Assembly (NCBI GenBank): GCA_019055375.1
Contig: JAHQIW010000320.1
Span: 124,001 to 188,000, forward strand
From: Parelaphostrongylus tenuis
Lineage: Eukaryota > Nematoda > Chromadorea > Rhabditida > Metastrongylidae
Length of the DNA stretch: 64,000 nt
Direction: 5' to 3'
Within the stretch, counting starts at the first letter, position 1. The number at the start of each line of letters is the position of its first letter. The notes under the pieces are model-generated. The model made no database searches. It saw only the letters and a program-made list of their open reading frames with translations, and was not told the DNA's origin. The translations under genes were made by a program, and so were the position numbers. Positions 37,505-49,000 of this stretch are shown here, piece by piece.

Positions 37505-37800
37505 CATATGGCGCAGTGGTTAGAGATGCTCTACGTAGTGCACGAGGTCAATGATTTGATTTCGCGCTCTTGACTGACCAAGCCATTCATCCCTCTGGGG
37601 TCGGTAATTGGTACCAGACAGGTCTCAGATTTGTCTGGGAGGATAAGCAGCACTGACTCGGTTCAGCGGGAGGCCACCGCGAGTCATTGTAAAGGCCAGA
37701 TATGCATTCAATCACCTCAAACGAAATCAAAAATCGAAGTCGAATGCATGGCGCATCCCTCAGGGATCGATCAACGCCGAGAGCTTTTTTTTTATTTATC
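37505..37800 (+). repeat. tRNA-derived SINE, near full length
   Basis: The head tggcgcagtggttagag (A-box) is followed by a decayed B-box (aatgatttgatttcgc). The body has aagccattcat-ccctctgggg, ggtaattggtaccagac, ctgggaggataagcagcac, tcagcgggaggccaccgcg and atatgcattcaatcacctc. The tail has ggatcgatcaacgccgagag ending in a T-run. The copy at 41185-41480 is about 80-85% similar by eye. Confidence 0.8.
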
Positions 37801-37834
37801 GTCATCTGACGATCCCACTAATATTATCGTAAGC

Positions 37835-37950
37835 GAGTGTTATGGTAAGTGGTGTTCTTGTAGCTGACGGTGTTATTGTAAGTGACGATGTTATTGTAAG
37901 TGACGATGTTATTGTAAGTGACGATGTTATTGTAAGTGGTGTTAATGTAA
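37835..37950. repeat. 18-bp tandem repeat
   Basis: Units of gtgacgatgttattgtaa repeat about three times exactly at 37874-37935 and are flanked by variants (gtgacggtgttattgtaa, gtggtgttaatgtaa). It lies immediately left of the nested fold-back at 37971-38139. Confidence 0.85.
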
Positions 37951-37964
37951 CTCATGGAGCATGA

Positions 37965-38160
37965 CTAGGCGGCGGAGCCCGTTTGGGTTGTTATGCTCGC
38001 CCCGGAATAACAAGCCAGCGGGGGATCCAGTGGCTGAATATATAGCGTGTTAGCAGTAGGGTCACTGCTGATTATATATGAGCAGAACTCCTTAACCGCT
38101 GTGGTGGGCCGAGCATAGCCTAAGTGAGTTCGCTCCGCCACGGAAGTGCTATGTTCCGCT
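37965..38160. repeat. Nested GC-rich fold-back element
   Basis: Three inverted pairs are correctly nested: ggcggagc (37971-37978) with gctccgcc (38132-38139), tatgctcg (37992-37999) with cgagcata (38110-38117), and agcagt (38052-38057) with actgct (38064-38069). This suggests a structured RNA-like or fold-back DNA unit of about 185 bp. Not an identified tRNA, snRNA or ribozyme; no protein frame. Confidence 0.6.
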
Positions 38161-38271
38161 CACAATTCTATCTATTGAGTTCATTTAACAATTATATGAA
38201 CACAACCTTATAATAGTAATTAGGTACACGACAACGCAATTGTGAGGAAAGAGCAATAATGGATCGATTAC

Positions 38272-38454
38272 GATTTGAAATGAGGTGGTCCGGATTAAGT
38301 CAATCGGCCGTTCGGACGATGCCCCGTTATCGAACTGATCGTTGAGGTTGGTGGCAGCTGGTGCCCCCATCGCTACTTGAACCATTTTCTGTCTAAGATC
38401 CGCGAACCTCTGCAATACCTTTTGCTTTTCAAGGTCATGGACCATCTGCGTTGC
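38272..38454 (-). CDS. Orphan coding exon, protein not recognised
   Basis: A 61-codon open exon with a consensus acceptor before it (atctag, then GCAACG) and a GT donor after it (CAAATC, then GTAATC). It is in phase 0 at both ends. Composition is strikingly protein-like and GC-richer than its surroundings. The sequence starts with an amphipathic, probably helical or coiled-coil half (VHDLEKQKVLQRFADLRQKM) and moves into a polar, Asp/Asn/Ser-rich half (NLNDQFDNGASSERP). It lies about 1.6 kb past the pyruvate kinase stop on the same strand, so it should belong to another gene. Its other exons were not found upstream (38455-40019) or downstream. It could be a single retained exon of a pseudogene. 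No family is proposed. Confidence 0.4.
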
Positions 38455-38884
38455 CTAGATCATCAAGCAATTCTGAAAAAGATAGCAAAGCTCCGTTGGG
38501 AGGTTTGTTATAGGTAGTCCATTTCTATTGAGCGTGACGGAATTAAAAATCTTCTCTGAAAAGACTCTGAGAAACATAGGTCTCGACAAAATTTGAAATA
38601 CGAGCGTCTCAAAATACTCCAGCTGCGCATATTTACACGGAGAGTTAACATGGTGAGCTGTTTTAGAGCGTAATTGACAAAGCAATATGCGACCTAAGAC
38701 CTTTAAGCTGTTGTGAACGAGGTAAAGATTGCTGTCTTCCAAAAGTTCCTCGTCTCCAAGTCTTCTTTCTTAATATTTTGGAAACCTGTATATAAGGTGA
38801 CTGATCCAAAAATATCAGCAGCGCAGTTGAACTTCTTATCAAAAAACGATACTGAAGAATGCTTGTATCATGTAAGATCATGTA

Positions 38885-38960
38885 AGAGAGAGAGAAAGAA
38901 AGAAAGAAAGAAAAAAAGAGAGAGAGAAAGGGAGAGAGAGCGAGAGAAAGAGAAAGAACA
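38885..38960. repeat. GA-rich microsatellite
   Basis: An impure (GA)n/(GAAA)n purine tract of about 75 bp. It generates artefactual open frames on both strands (Arg/Glu/Lys and Leu/Phe/Ser rich). Confidence 0.9.
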
Positions 38961-38969
38961 TGAAATTCT

Positions 38970-40019
38970 TTGTTCAGCTGATCATTAATTATTGCTGATT
39001 GTCTCATGTGCCGCGATTCAAAGACGGTAAACTAATGACCAATATTCAATACACAAATAATTAAATTCATGACTAATAATTAACTCTCCCATCGACCGCT
39101 TTTTTATAGACCCGCTCCGAATGATATAATCCGATAAGGATTTAACATGCCTTGAGGTGTTACATCTAGGGTATATAGGCGCTTGTATACCACTAGAGCT
39201 ACTAGCTCAAAACATGTTAAATAGTAATGTTTGAATGAAAACCCTCAGCGAAAGTTATGTTCTCCGAGTACTCTTCAAGCTCGGATGTAGGACACATTCA
39301 TCAAGCAACCCTGATAATTGCTAGAATCAAATGAACGTTTTACCGGCGCCTATTTGAATCCCTCAACGATTGCAAGGTAGACACCTGGTAATGATGATAC
39401 TATGCGTTCAAAAATGACATACTCGATGTATTTAAAGAGTAATAGATGATGATAGTGAACGAAATTTTCAAACGAAAATTGACTATGTTGAATAATCTCA
39501 CACTTCACTTGCACATTTATTCTTTAATACGTTGTAAGTATTTTCCAAAATCACAATGAGAAAGATTCAGATACTGAGATTAATGCGATAACAGGTTTGA
39601 AAATATCAAAATCAATTTATGCTTCATTATTCAGAGGGAAGGGCTAATAATAAATGATTTCTTAAGTGTTCAGTGGTTAGCAGTGATAAATTGACGCCGC
39701 ATAAATAAATGATTGTCGATGTCTGTGCAAAAGAATAGCCGCCTTACTTTTTTTTTGTGACAGAATAGGGCAATTACATCACATTGAACGTATACTGAGC
39801 TCCAGATAGATCATTCCAATTACAGAGGATATCTATGAGACAGGTCACTTAGTTCACATTTTTACGTAGTAAAATGACACTAAAAAAGTGAGAACAAGAA
39901 TTGTTGGTAAAAAATAACCCTATAATAGCCAAGTCTTTGTGAGTTTCTAAATGTAATCCTTGGTTGAGTTCTTTTGATGTTTTTTCGAGCGATCGGAGAT
40001 TTTCTGACAACTCTTCGAC
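38970..40019. other. Region downstream of pyruvate kinase
   Basis: Presumed 3'UTR and intergenic DNA of the pyruvate kinase gene. No clear AATAAA placement can be chosen among the AT-rich options, and there is no further exon. Confidence 0.35.
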
Positions 40020-43000
40020 TTAACTGGCACGTACCACTTGAATTGTGTTGGTGAATCCGGGACCTGTAAATATACACTCGGCTCTGTGTTATGCTAGGAG
40101 TTTAGAAGAATAGTTCAACGAATGCGATACAATTCACGAGAGGTAACAAAGTACTAAATAACAACGGTAACGATCGGATTGAGGGAAAATGCCATGCTGT
40201 GAGCACAGGCAAACAACTTGGCAGCAGTGTTCAGTGATCAACATCTTAAGCTAAGTCGTGAAGTTTAGATACTTTTCTAGAACTGTTCATGGATGACTCT
40301 CGTGTTTTCCTTTTTTGACCTCTATGATTTCTTGTATGTTTACTTTTTTGTCTCTTAAAAAACAACCTCAGAAGTGACAAAGCGGTCTCGACATATTTGG
40401 TTGTCAACCATCACAACTGTTGCTATAGGGTAGGAATAAATTATGTTTTAAAAGGTGTCGGATCTGTCCAAGGCAACGATGTGAAATTAAATGAATCGCT
40501 CAGGATTATGGACCCGCATCCATTCCCCGCTATATGATGAACGTGAAAATGTACTTCACTATGCAGCAATATAAAATTTGGCACATAAGAGAGAGACTAT
40601 TAGAGATATCGTTTTTTATCCGAGGACGCGTGCTCTACCACTACACCATGAGGCACTTCCAATTTTAATATATGTTCAGAAATGAACGCGGAGCGCATGA
40701 GGCGCAGTGGTTAGAGGTGCTCTGTCCTTAATTATCGAAAGTGCACTCTTTTTAAATTTCTAATATCCGTACAATGATAGATCTAAGTCTTCCCCTCAAC
40801 CCCGGAAAATCTTAGAAATCTTTGCATAGCAGATAAAAATTTTCTAAGTGATAAACAGAATTGAAACTAGAACTTATTCTTTTTTCGCTCTTACAGCACG
40901 CTTTAAAGACGTTTTCAAATTTTGAACCCAATTACGGATTCAGCATGATTCATGCCATCAAGCGATTTCTAAACATTTGGCGAGCGAAAAGCCATCCACA
41001 AACTATAACCGAGCAAAGTATTGAAATAGTCAAGATTTGAGCTATTGAGTGTTTACTAAAATATTTGGACAAATCTTTCTCCAGCGAAAAAGGCTCGGTC
41101 TTGAAAGGGTCAACATCAGTTATTGAAACAGTAGCATAGCATGTGTAGGAATTTATAATGCCTATTTGTATGAAAAGGAGTGCATGTGGCGCAGTGGTTG
41201 GAGGTGCTCTGCGTCGCACAAGAGGTCAATGGTTCGATCTCGCGCTCATGGCCCACCAAGCCATCCATCCGGGGTCGGTAAATTGGTACCAGACTGGCCT
41301 CAGGCTTGTCTGGGAGGATAGGCAGCATTGACTCGGTTCAGCGGGAGGCCACCGCGACTTATTGTAAAGGCCATATATGCCTTCAAATACCTCAAACGAA
41401 GTTGAAAATTGAAGACGAATGCATGGTGCAGCCCATAGGGATTGATCAACGGCGAGAGCTTTATCCTTTATCCTTTTATCGTTTTTATGCATCATATCAT
41501 TCCACATTTTGTCAGCGCTGTTCTTCCTCTGACTGCGTGTCCCTTCTCTGAGAAGTGGATTGATAGTATTGGTCTGCATGGGTGGTCCGCCAGAAGCTTT
41601 GACATGGAACACTGCAAGTTTTTTTCTGAGGTTAGCTAAAGGTGAAACTAATTAATAATGAAATCAACTTGGGAGGCTCGAAAAACCTTACAAGCGATCA
41701 CAATCAGCGTTAATAAGTATTCTAGAATCGCGTTGTGCATAAGACTAAATTCGTAGCAATGTAGAGGTGATCGACTGACTTAGCCCTGACAGTGATTTCC
41801 AATAGCCTAATTATATTATATCAAAGTTTTATTATCCCAAACAAATCTGGTTCATCTTAGCGACCCCGGCAGGACAAAGAAGTTGTTAAGCCTGCTCCGT
41901 GGTATCCTACCAACGACCCACGTGTGCATGGCTCGACACCTCCAACCATTGCGATACAAGGGCCCACAACTCGTATGCATTTCTGGCATCTTAACTGCTG
42001 ATAAGCAGAATTTCACGTATGATATAACCAATGTCTATTTGGGCGTGATGCAAGTATTCTGAGGAAACATGATATTTATTGCAAAATAGCGCATATTATC
42101 TGCAAACATCAACTTTTAGCACATTGTTCTCGCGTGTCACCTACCTTGATGCCAGCCGGTGACGGCTATGAGTGCATCGCCTGATTTTATCACGCCTCTT
42201 TCCTTACCGGCTTCGATACCGAAACGTATGCGGTCTTCAATATCTTCTTTCCAATCATGGAGACGCTCCTCTAAAAGAAACGGGTGTTTATTATTTTCGC
42301 TTGAAGAATAAATAACCATGGCGACGAGAAGTGGCTCAATGATTTTTATAAATTTTTCTCATTTCTTTTTTGGTTTGGCCTCGGCCTTATTGAGGCCTTT
42401 CAGATTCTTATAAACCCCAAATGTATGACATAAACTTGATTTGCGATGGCTTACCTAATTACTTGAATTATCTGAGCCACATAAAATCGCGTTCATCACC
42501 CATTACTTCAGAGAAGCACCATTGTACCTCATTCGATTGCATGGTATATCAGAGCTCAGTGGCCTTCATATGCTGAGGTGCACGAAGAGCATCATCTTTC
42601 CTTTATGCTACTTACTATTGTGTTCTTCTCAAAATTAGCTGCGGATCCTCTATCGGGTTATGTCATAGTATAGGTTGGATCTTGAGCGATAAGGTGTTGC
42701 TCTCTATGTTTTTCTCACAAAAATCGTCAACTCATTCCCAGTAAAAGTAGTCGATTCTAGTTTTAAATAAAATATTGTACAAGTTAATGCATCTATTCGC
42801 TTTCTATGGCCAAATGCTTCACTGTTAAAATCAATGGCAAAAGTTGAACACCACCTTAGTTCTCATTTGGCTCAGCATGAACGTAACTAAAGCTTATCAA
42901 ATTTCCACAATAATTCCTTATCAATCCACAAGTGCTTTCCGCTTGTTCAAATTTACATAGAAATAATATAAATTAATGTAACACACTACAAGTGAGCGCT

Positions 43001-46000
43001 GTTTGAGTTACTACGCCGCATATCGAATGCAAGGATTCCTATTACTACAAGAAAATACAAATTAATTGATGTTAAAGAGAGACCATGAAATTTCAACAGT
43101 AAGTCCTTTCGGTGCTAAAAAGACCAATATCCAGAAAGATAAATAGTGTACTCACTGGGCCAATGCAAAGGGAAAACATTTCTGTAGAGGTGAAGTTGGC
43201 GGGTAACTTGTTCGTTGCGTGATATTGCGATCACTGGCACAGGAGGTCGATAGCGAGAGCAAAGTGCTGCTGTGCTGAGAACAATACAATACATAATACA
43301 TTATAGCTATAAACGCGATTAGTGAGCCCATGTGCAAGTATGACCATGAAAATTGTTCAGAAACTCTTTGCACAACACAACAACCTAGCCAGGTGCTGTC
43401 TACATCCCGTTCCGAACCCATCAAAACTCTCATCTCTCAAAGGACGTTAAATGAATGCTAGACTTGTCTACGATCAGCTAACTTTCTCCATTCTACCTGA
43501 TAACGCTCTAACACGGCCATATCACGACTCAGTGAAGAATCGGCTCAGCCAGTATTCAAGCGCGTTCGTGACAGAGACGAAAAAATCTTTAACTGAGCGG
43601 ATAAACCCACACTAGAAAGCTGGAAGAGGTGGTTGGTGGATGCGAGGAAGCGAGTGTAACGCATAGAGTGATAAGCGTGATTTTGAGTCATATGGTAATA
43701 AGATAATTGCACTCATATCATTCAAACAATGACAGTAATAATGACATGGGGGGAAGAAGGTGTAGGACGTAGAGGAGTGTTAGTAATGCAGGTCAACATG
43801 AATCAAGGTTTATTTCAACACCTTCCTCCAACAGTGTAATGAAATTACGTGGGAACTCCTTTGTCTGGCTACCCTTTAGATTTCAGGGTATATGACTGAA
43901 GCAGTAATCCACCGCACCATTTTCATGAAGAATATGGAACTTCGTGCAACAATCGAAACAACGCACGAAATGATTGAGACGATCAAAACCATGAATGCAA
44001 AGAAACGCGCCGAGTAGTAGAAGTATTGGAATCCGCACAATAAAGTTGTGATAATAGGTCGCGAGAAAAAAATAAAGTGGTAATAACAGAATAATCGTTG
44101 TTGATTGGGCCTGCAGCTTGAGGTTATCAATAAAAATTTCATTCGGTTAGCGTTTCAACGCTTATCGTTTCTTCTAAGCTAAGAAATTGAAAATTTCGGT
44201 ACAAAGGATAAAGCATTGCACGTCAAATCTGGTTCCGATTTGCAGACTTCGTAGAGTTGAGGATCTTACTCAGTCCTGTATAAGGGACCGAACCAATGAC
44301 CATCTTCTATTGCAAGGTAATTCCAACAGCTACACTACACACACCTGGCTAATAAATATAGACGAAATGAAATGAAAAGCTTTTTACCTTCCAGTTGTTG
44401 TTATAAGAACAATGGCTTTAGCTTTGCAGAAAACGGCAGCTGAGACCGCACCGATGGCGGTGGTGTGAGTGGGGTCCGTTGGCCTTATAGTATTGAACAA
44501 TATCTCTTCGATAGTATTTCGAGTAGTAAAAAGCTAACTCAGCTTCTTTACAAATCTGGAACATGATGATAAATTTTTTGGATCCCTAGCTACTCCGTGC
44601 GGAAAAAGGAAATGTCAATTAGATCTCCCGTTAAGAATATGGCCGAAACTGACAGATATTTAGCGAATTCCGTTAAAATGATATTATCTATTATGTTAAG
44701 AGTCTGCACTCAAAAATTAACGCACTACCAGTCTGAGACAAAAAGCAAACGTAACAAACCGAATGCATCATCTTCAGTGCCTCCACTGGATATTCTCCAC
44801 TGGCCGTTTCGGCGGACAACATCACACAATCAGCACCGTCCAAAACGGCATTAGCGACGTCACTGCCTAAGCAAAAAGGTTTCTCTCTAATCATTCCGAA
44901 GTTTTAAGTGCTCATTCTTACTATTAAATGATGGACAGATATGGCTTTTTCAAAAGTGTAAGAAAACGAGACGGATTCGGTTTCGCAAAATTAAGAGAAT
45001 TGGTCATAATCATTGAGATGTGTCGCCACATTCCTAATATTGCATTCGTACTCTTTGGAGCAATTAATGAACTTGAAGAGCTGTCGTGTTCAGCCCAGTG
45101 GTGATCTTCTTTAAAGATGCATATTGACATAAAAAAACCACATCTCCGTGTGTGTTGATACAAGTTATAGTAAGCCTCTGAAACACATTTCTTAGTGGTT
45201 CACAACCAACGCGTGGCCGTTTTCGAATAATAGTGCAATAAATTTAGCATGAATTTTTTATTTTGAACGCAAATATGGAAATGCACTGATACTGTTCACT
45301 TTACCAGTATATTCCACTTTTGTTTTGGAAAGAAACCTGTCTCTTATTAAATTCAGCTTCATGAAATAGGAGCTACTTATACTGTTTTCTTGGTGGAGAT
45401 TTTCCAACTACTAACTTTTAATTTTGACAAAGCTTTACTATTTGTTGAAAAAGAGCAGTGAATAAATATGTGCCAAAAACACTTACTTCACCACTGTAAA
45501 ATTCATTTTTCTTACACAGTAATACTCAATGTGAATAGCTGAACTCGTTATGAATTTCACAAAAAATTAGGTTCGAAAAACAGAGTAGAATAGTACGATC
45601 TACAGACTCCTGCAAAACAGTTCTCTTAACTCAGTCCATGTCCAAAGAGCGACTGAAACAATGACGTTTATTCAAATTCACTACGCAGTGTCCCTCGAGT
45701 TAGAAAAATCGTACTCGATTTTATGGAACAAGTTCGATGCTTTCTGTAAACGTTAGAACGCTCCAGTACCCATATCTCAGGAATCCGAAGAGAATCTACT
45801 CGACCAGCGTTCAACGACATTCGCAACTAAGAAAGAGAAAACTTCAATTGAACGCACACGTACGAATTCCGAAGACCTTTGTGTAGTCGAAAGCGAATCA
45901 ATGGCCAGCACATTATGATATACGTGGTGTGTGGTAACATCGATATTTAAAAATAATGATACCATAGGGGACCTGTAGTCAAGTGGGCGTGATGCTTGAC

Positions 46001-49000
46001 GCGGGACTATTTTTCCACTTCCTTTCCTCCCTAATACCCTTCGGTAACAATATCACAAGGTTTTCTGCACGACTAGTATTCCATGACGTTAATGAAGAAG
46101 AAATATGCTCAATCAAGCAATCAATAGGAGGAGATGAACTAAATGCTAGAAGTATCGGAATCTCCACATGCACAGTGAAAAAGACGTGATAGGGTTCAAA
46201 TGAAGCGATATAGTAATAATTAATAAAACCGTAATCATGGTCTACCGCGAATTTATCTGATGTCAAGGGGATGTCAGATACAAAAGGCAATCGGTATTGT
46301 ACTCACATTCAGCTCTGGTTGGACGCGGTTTTTTGATCATGCTCTCAAGCATCTGGGTGGCGCAGATCACCGGTTTACCGGCAAGATTGCATTTGGCGAT
46401 CAGTTTCTTTTGTGCTAGAAACACCTGGAATAATATCATTTTTATGATATATAAATAATGGCTTAAAGTTCATTTATTGCTTGAATAAGCCAGAAAATAG
46501 CAGACTAATTGTGACTATGTAGCCGACTTTAGTGTGGAATTGTCAGAAGTAGAAAAACTTGGAACACGGTAACTTTTCACGGTTACTGCAGACCATATTC
46601 TTTGTGGCTTAGCGAAAAATGAGGCGAAGAATGCCAAGCGGAAATGAAAAAGGTAAATAAAATAGGACAAATAAAAATGACTAGTTGATGATTTCATCTT
46701 GAGCAGATATGAATTGTAATTAACAAGGGATTTATTTAATGACGACTAAGCCTCATCATCTTCAAAGCCTTTGAAGGTCAAATTAACACTCAGTTTACTC
46801 AGCCAAACCTTTTTTCATAAATCAAGTAGAAAAAATTGAATACCCAAGTTTCATGCACACAGTTTGCCGCTTCTTTCAAACACTCACCGGTTTTATTAAG
46901 ACGAAATTCTGAACAAATGTTGGCTTGAAAATGGTCATCAGGCATATTGAATAAATGTTGTTTTTGACAACTTCGTCTCCATTCAGTAAGAAATCACTGA
47001 CTTTTCATCAGCCCCAAGGTTAACAAAAGTCCAGTTTGGAAAGGTGTCAAAAAAGAATAGTGAGAACTTTTGTTTGCAGATTTCACTCGATTTGCGAAAC
47101 TGCGTTGCCTGACATATTTCCCTGTTTGTACCTTCTGAGGAGGTATTTCGATACCGAGATCACCACGAGCCACCATGATACCGTCGGCTTCAGCAATGAT
47201 CTCGTCCTCATACAGCATTCCTTCCTGACATTCGATTTTTGCGATGACTTTGATGCTTTTTCCTCTATAAGAAGCAACTATATTCCTTTGTCCAATTATT
47301 CTTAAGCATTAGAGATCATACGTTAGATCAATATATGTGTGCAAGTTTGTAGCTAATTTTCCTAAAAGAAGCATTAATGTTCTCTGAACTCTCCTTCTCA
47401 GTTGTTTTATTTTCTTGCTTGAACCTAACCTTCTAAAGATGAAAATACAGCAGAAATAAGAGGACCCAAGTGGACTGATTCCCACATAGATTGCAAATGT
47501 CAGAAATTGTTAATAAAAACGTCTACGCCGAGTTTTCTTCCGATTCCTTGCCTTCATCATGAGTTACAATAGTGTTCGATACCATTCTATTGCTATAAAA
47601 AAGCTGTTCCTATCCCACGCATTTGCCTCTCCATTGCACGAATTATTTTAGTACTGTATAATAAATATAGCGCTAGGCATTGCACAAGCAAAATAAAAAC
47701 TTGATTTGTGATCGAAATTTGACCTCTAGATCGGAAAATGATCAAATTCCTCCAAGCAAGCACAAAGAACCTACTCTTCTCCAAGAATTTTTCGTATTTC
47801 TTTGATTCCATTAGCATTACGAATGAAAGAGGCGAAAATCATGTCCACATTATGTTCGACAGCAAAAAGCAAATCGGCTTTGTCCCTTTCAGTAACAGCT
47901 GGTAAATCAGTTATCGCTCCGGGAAGATTGACACCCTGTAAAAATATTCAGTTGAAGTGAAAAGCTCAACAAACTATTTGTAGAATAAAGGAAAGATGTC
48001 ATAAAGTATTACTTGAAGCGCGGAGACTCTAAAAATACCAGAATTAATTGCCTTCACAACAGGATCGGACGTCTACATTAAAAACGGTGTAAATCTGTGA
48101 ATAAAGATCAGCAGGTTCTTAACAACCAACTGAAAGTATCACACCTTAACATTAAGCCTAGAACCGTCGTAGCAAACTTCTTTGATGATATTTTTTCAGG
48201 AATGAAGAAGTTTGAGATAATACAATAAAATTTCTCAAAGTCATCTTTATTCATAGTTGGGCCGCCGATATCATGATTAATTATTGTATCAATATAAGCA
48301 TTAGCAAAAATCACAACAAACTGAATTTGTTTGATACATGGATATAACTATATCAAATTATATTTTGAAATAATACTAAAAGAAAGAAAAGATAACTTGG
48401 GCCAAAAAAGGTTTTAATAGTCTTGACTTGACTCCATGCATATTCATAATTCTAATAAATTTTATTGAGATATGATGTTTCTATCGTATCTCCGTAGTGA
48501 ATTCACTGAAGCAAAGCCTATTAGCGAGTCCAAAAACCAGAAAATGAAGTTAGTTTTATCGTTTGCAAAATAAAATGGAAAGGAGAGAACGCTACTTTTT
48601 TCGTATCCTATGCAAATTTAGCGCCTTGTGAAGACGCACTTTTCGCTCTTCTTGAAATTCATAGTATTCATTCAACAGCTCAAATCTTGCGAATCTTAGC
48701 GATGTACTTTATCTCTCAAATGGTCTTGCTATTATGCTGCACCAATAAAACAAAGATTTATTCACACTCAAGCATTTTTAGCTGAGCAAGGCCTAGCCTC
48801 TGAAGGTTCAGTAATCATTTCATAACTCAAATCTCGAAAATTTCAATGAGGTACTTGATTATTCGAAAAAAAAAACTTATTGCGCTTCACCACTTAAATT
48901 AAGATTGCATTTCACACGCGGCGCAAATACCTTGCCAAGTATGTGGATAATGTGGATGCATTTCGCAACACTGGCATCGAGCCATCGTAATTTTGAAAAC

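Noticed and set aside
37587..37805. Minus-strand 72-codon open frame, and similar frames at 41226-41612
   Set aside because: Both are antisense to copies of the same SINE and are alike only because the SINE is repeated.
38713..38988. 91-codon Arg/Glu/Lys-rich protein on the plus strand
   Set aside because: It is generated by the GA-rich microsatellite.
44500..44560. A tiny intron explaining the pyruvate kinase frame break
   Set aside because: Family residues on both sides align without a gap, leaving only one surplus base, far too little for an intron.
46847..46860. Spliced-leader RNA-like string acccaagttt
   Set aside because: The match stops after ten bases and there is no donor or Sm site after it.
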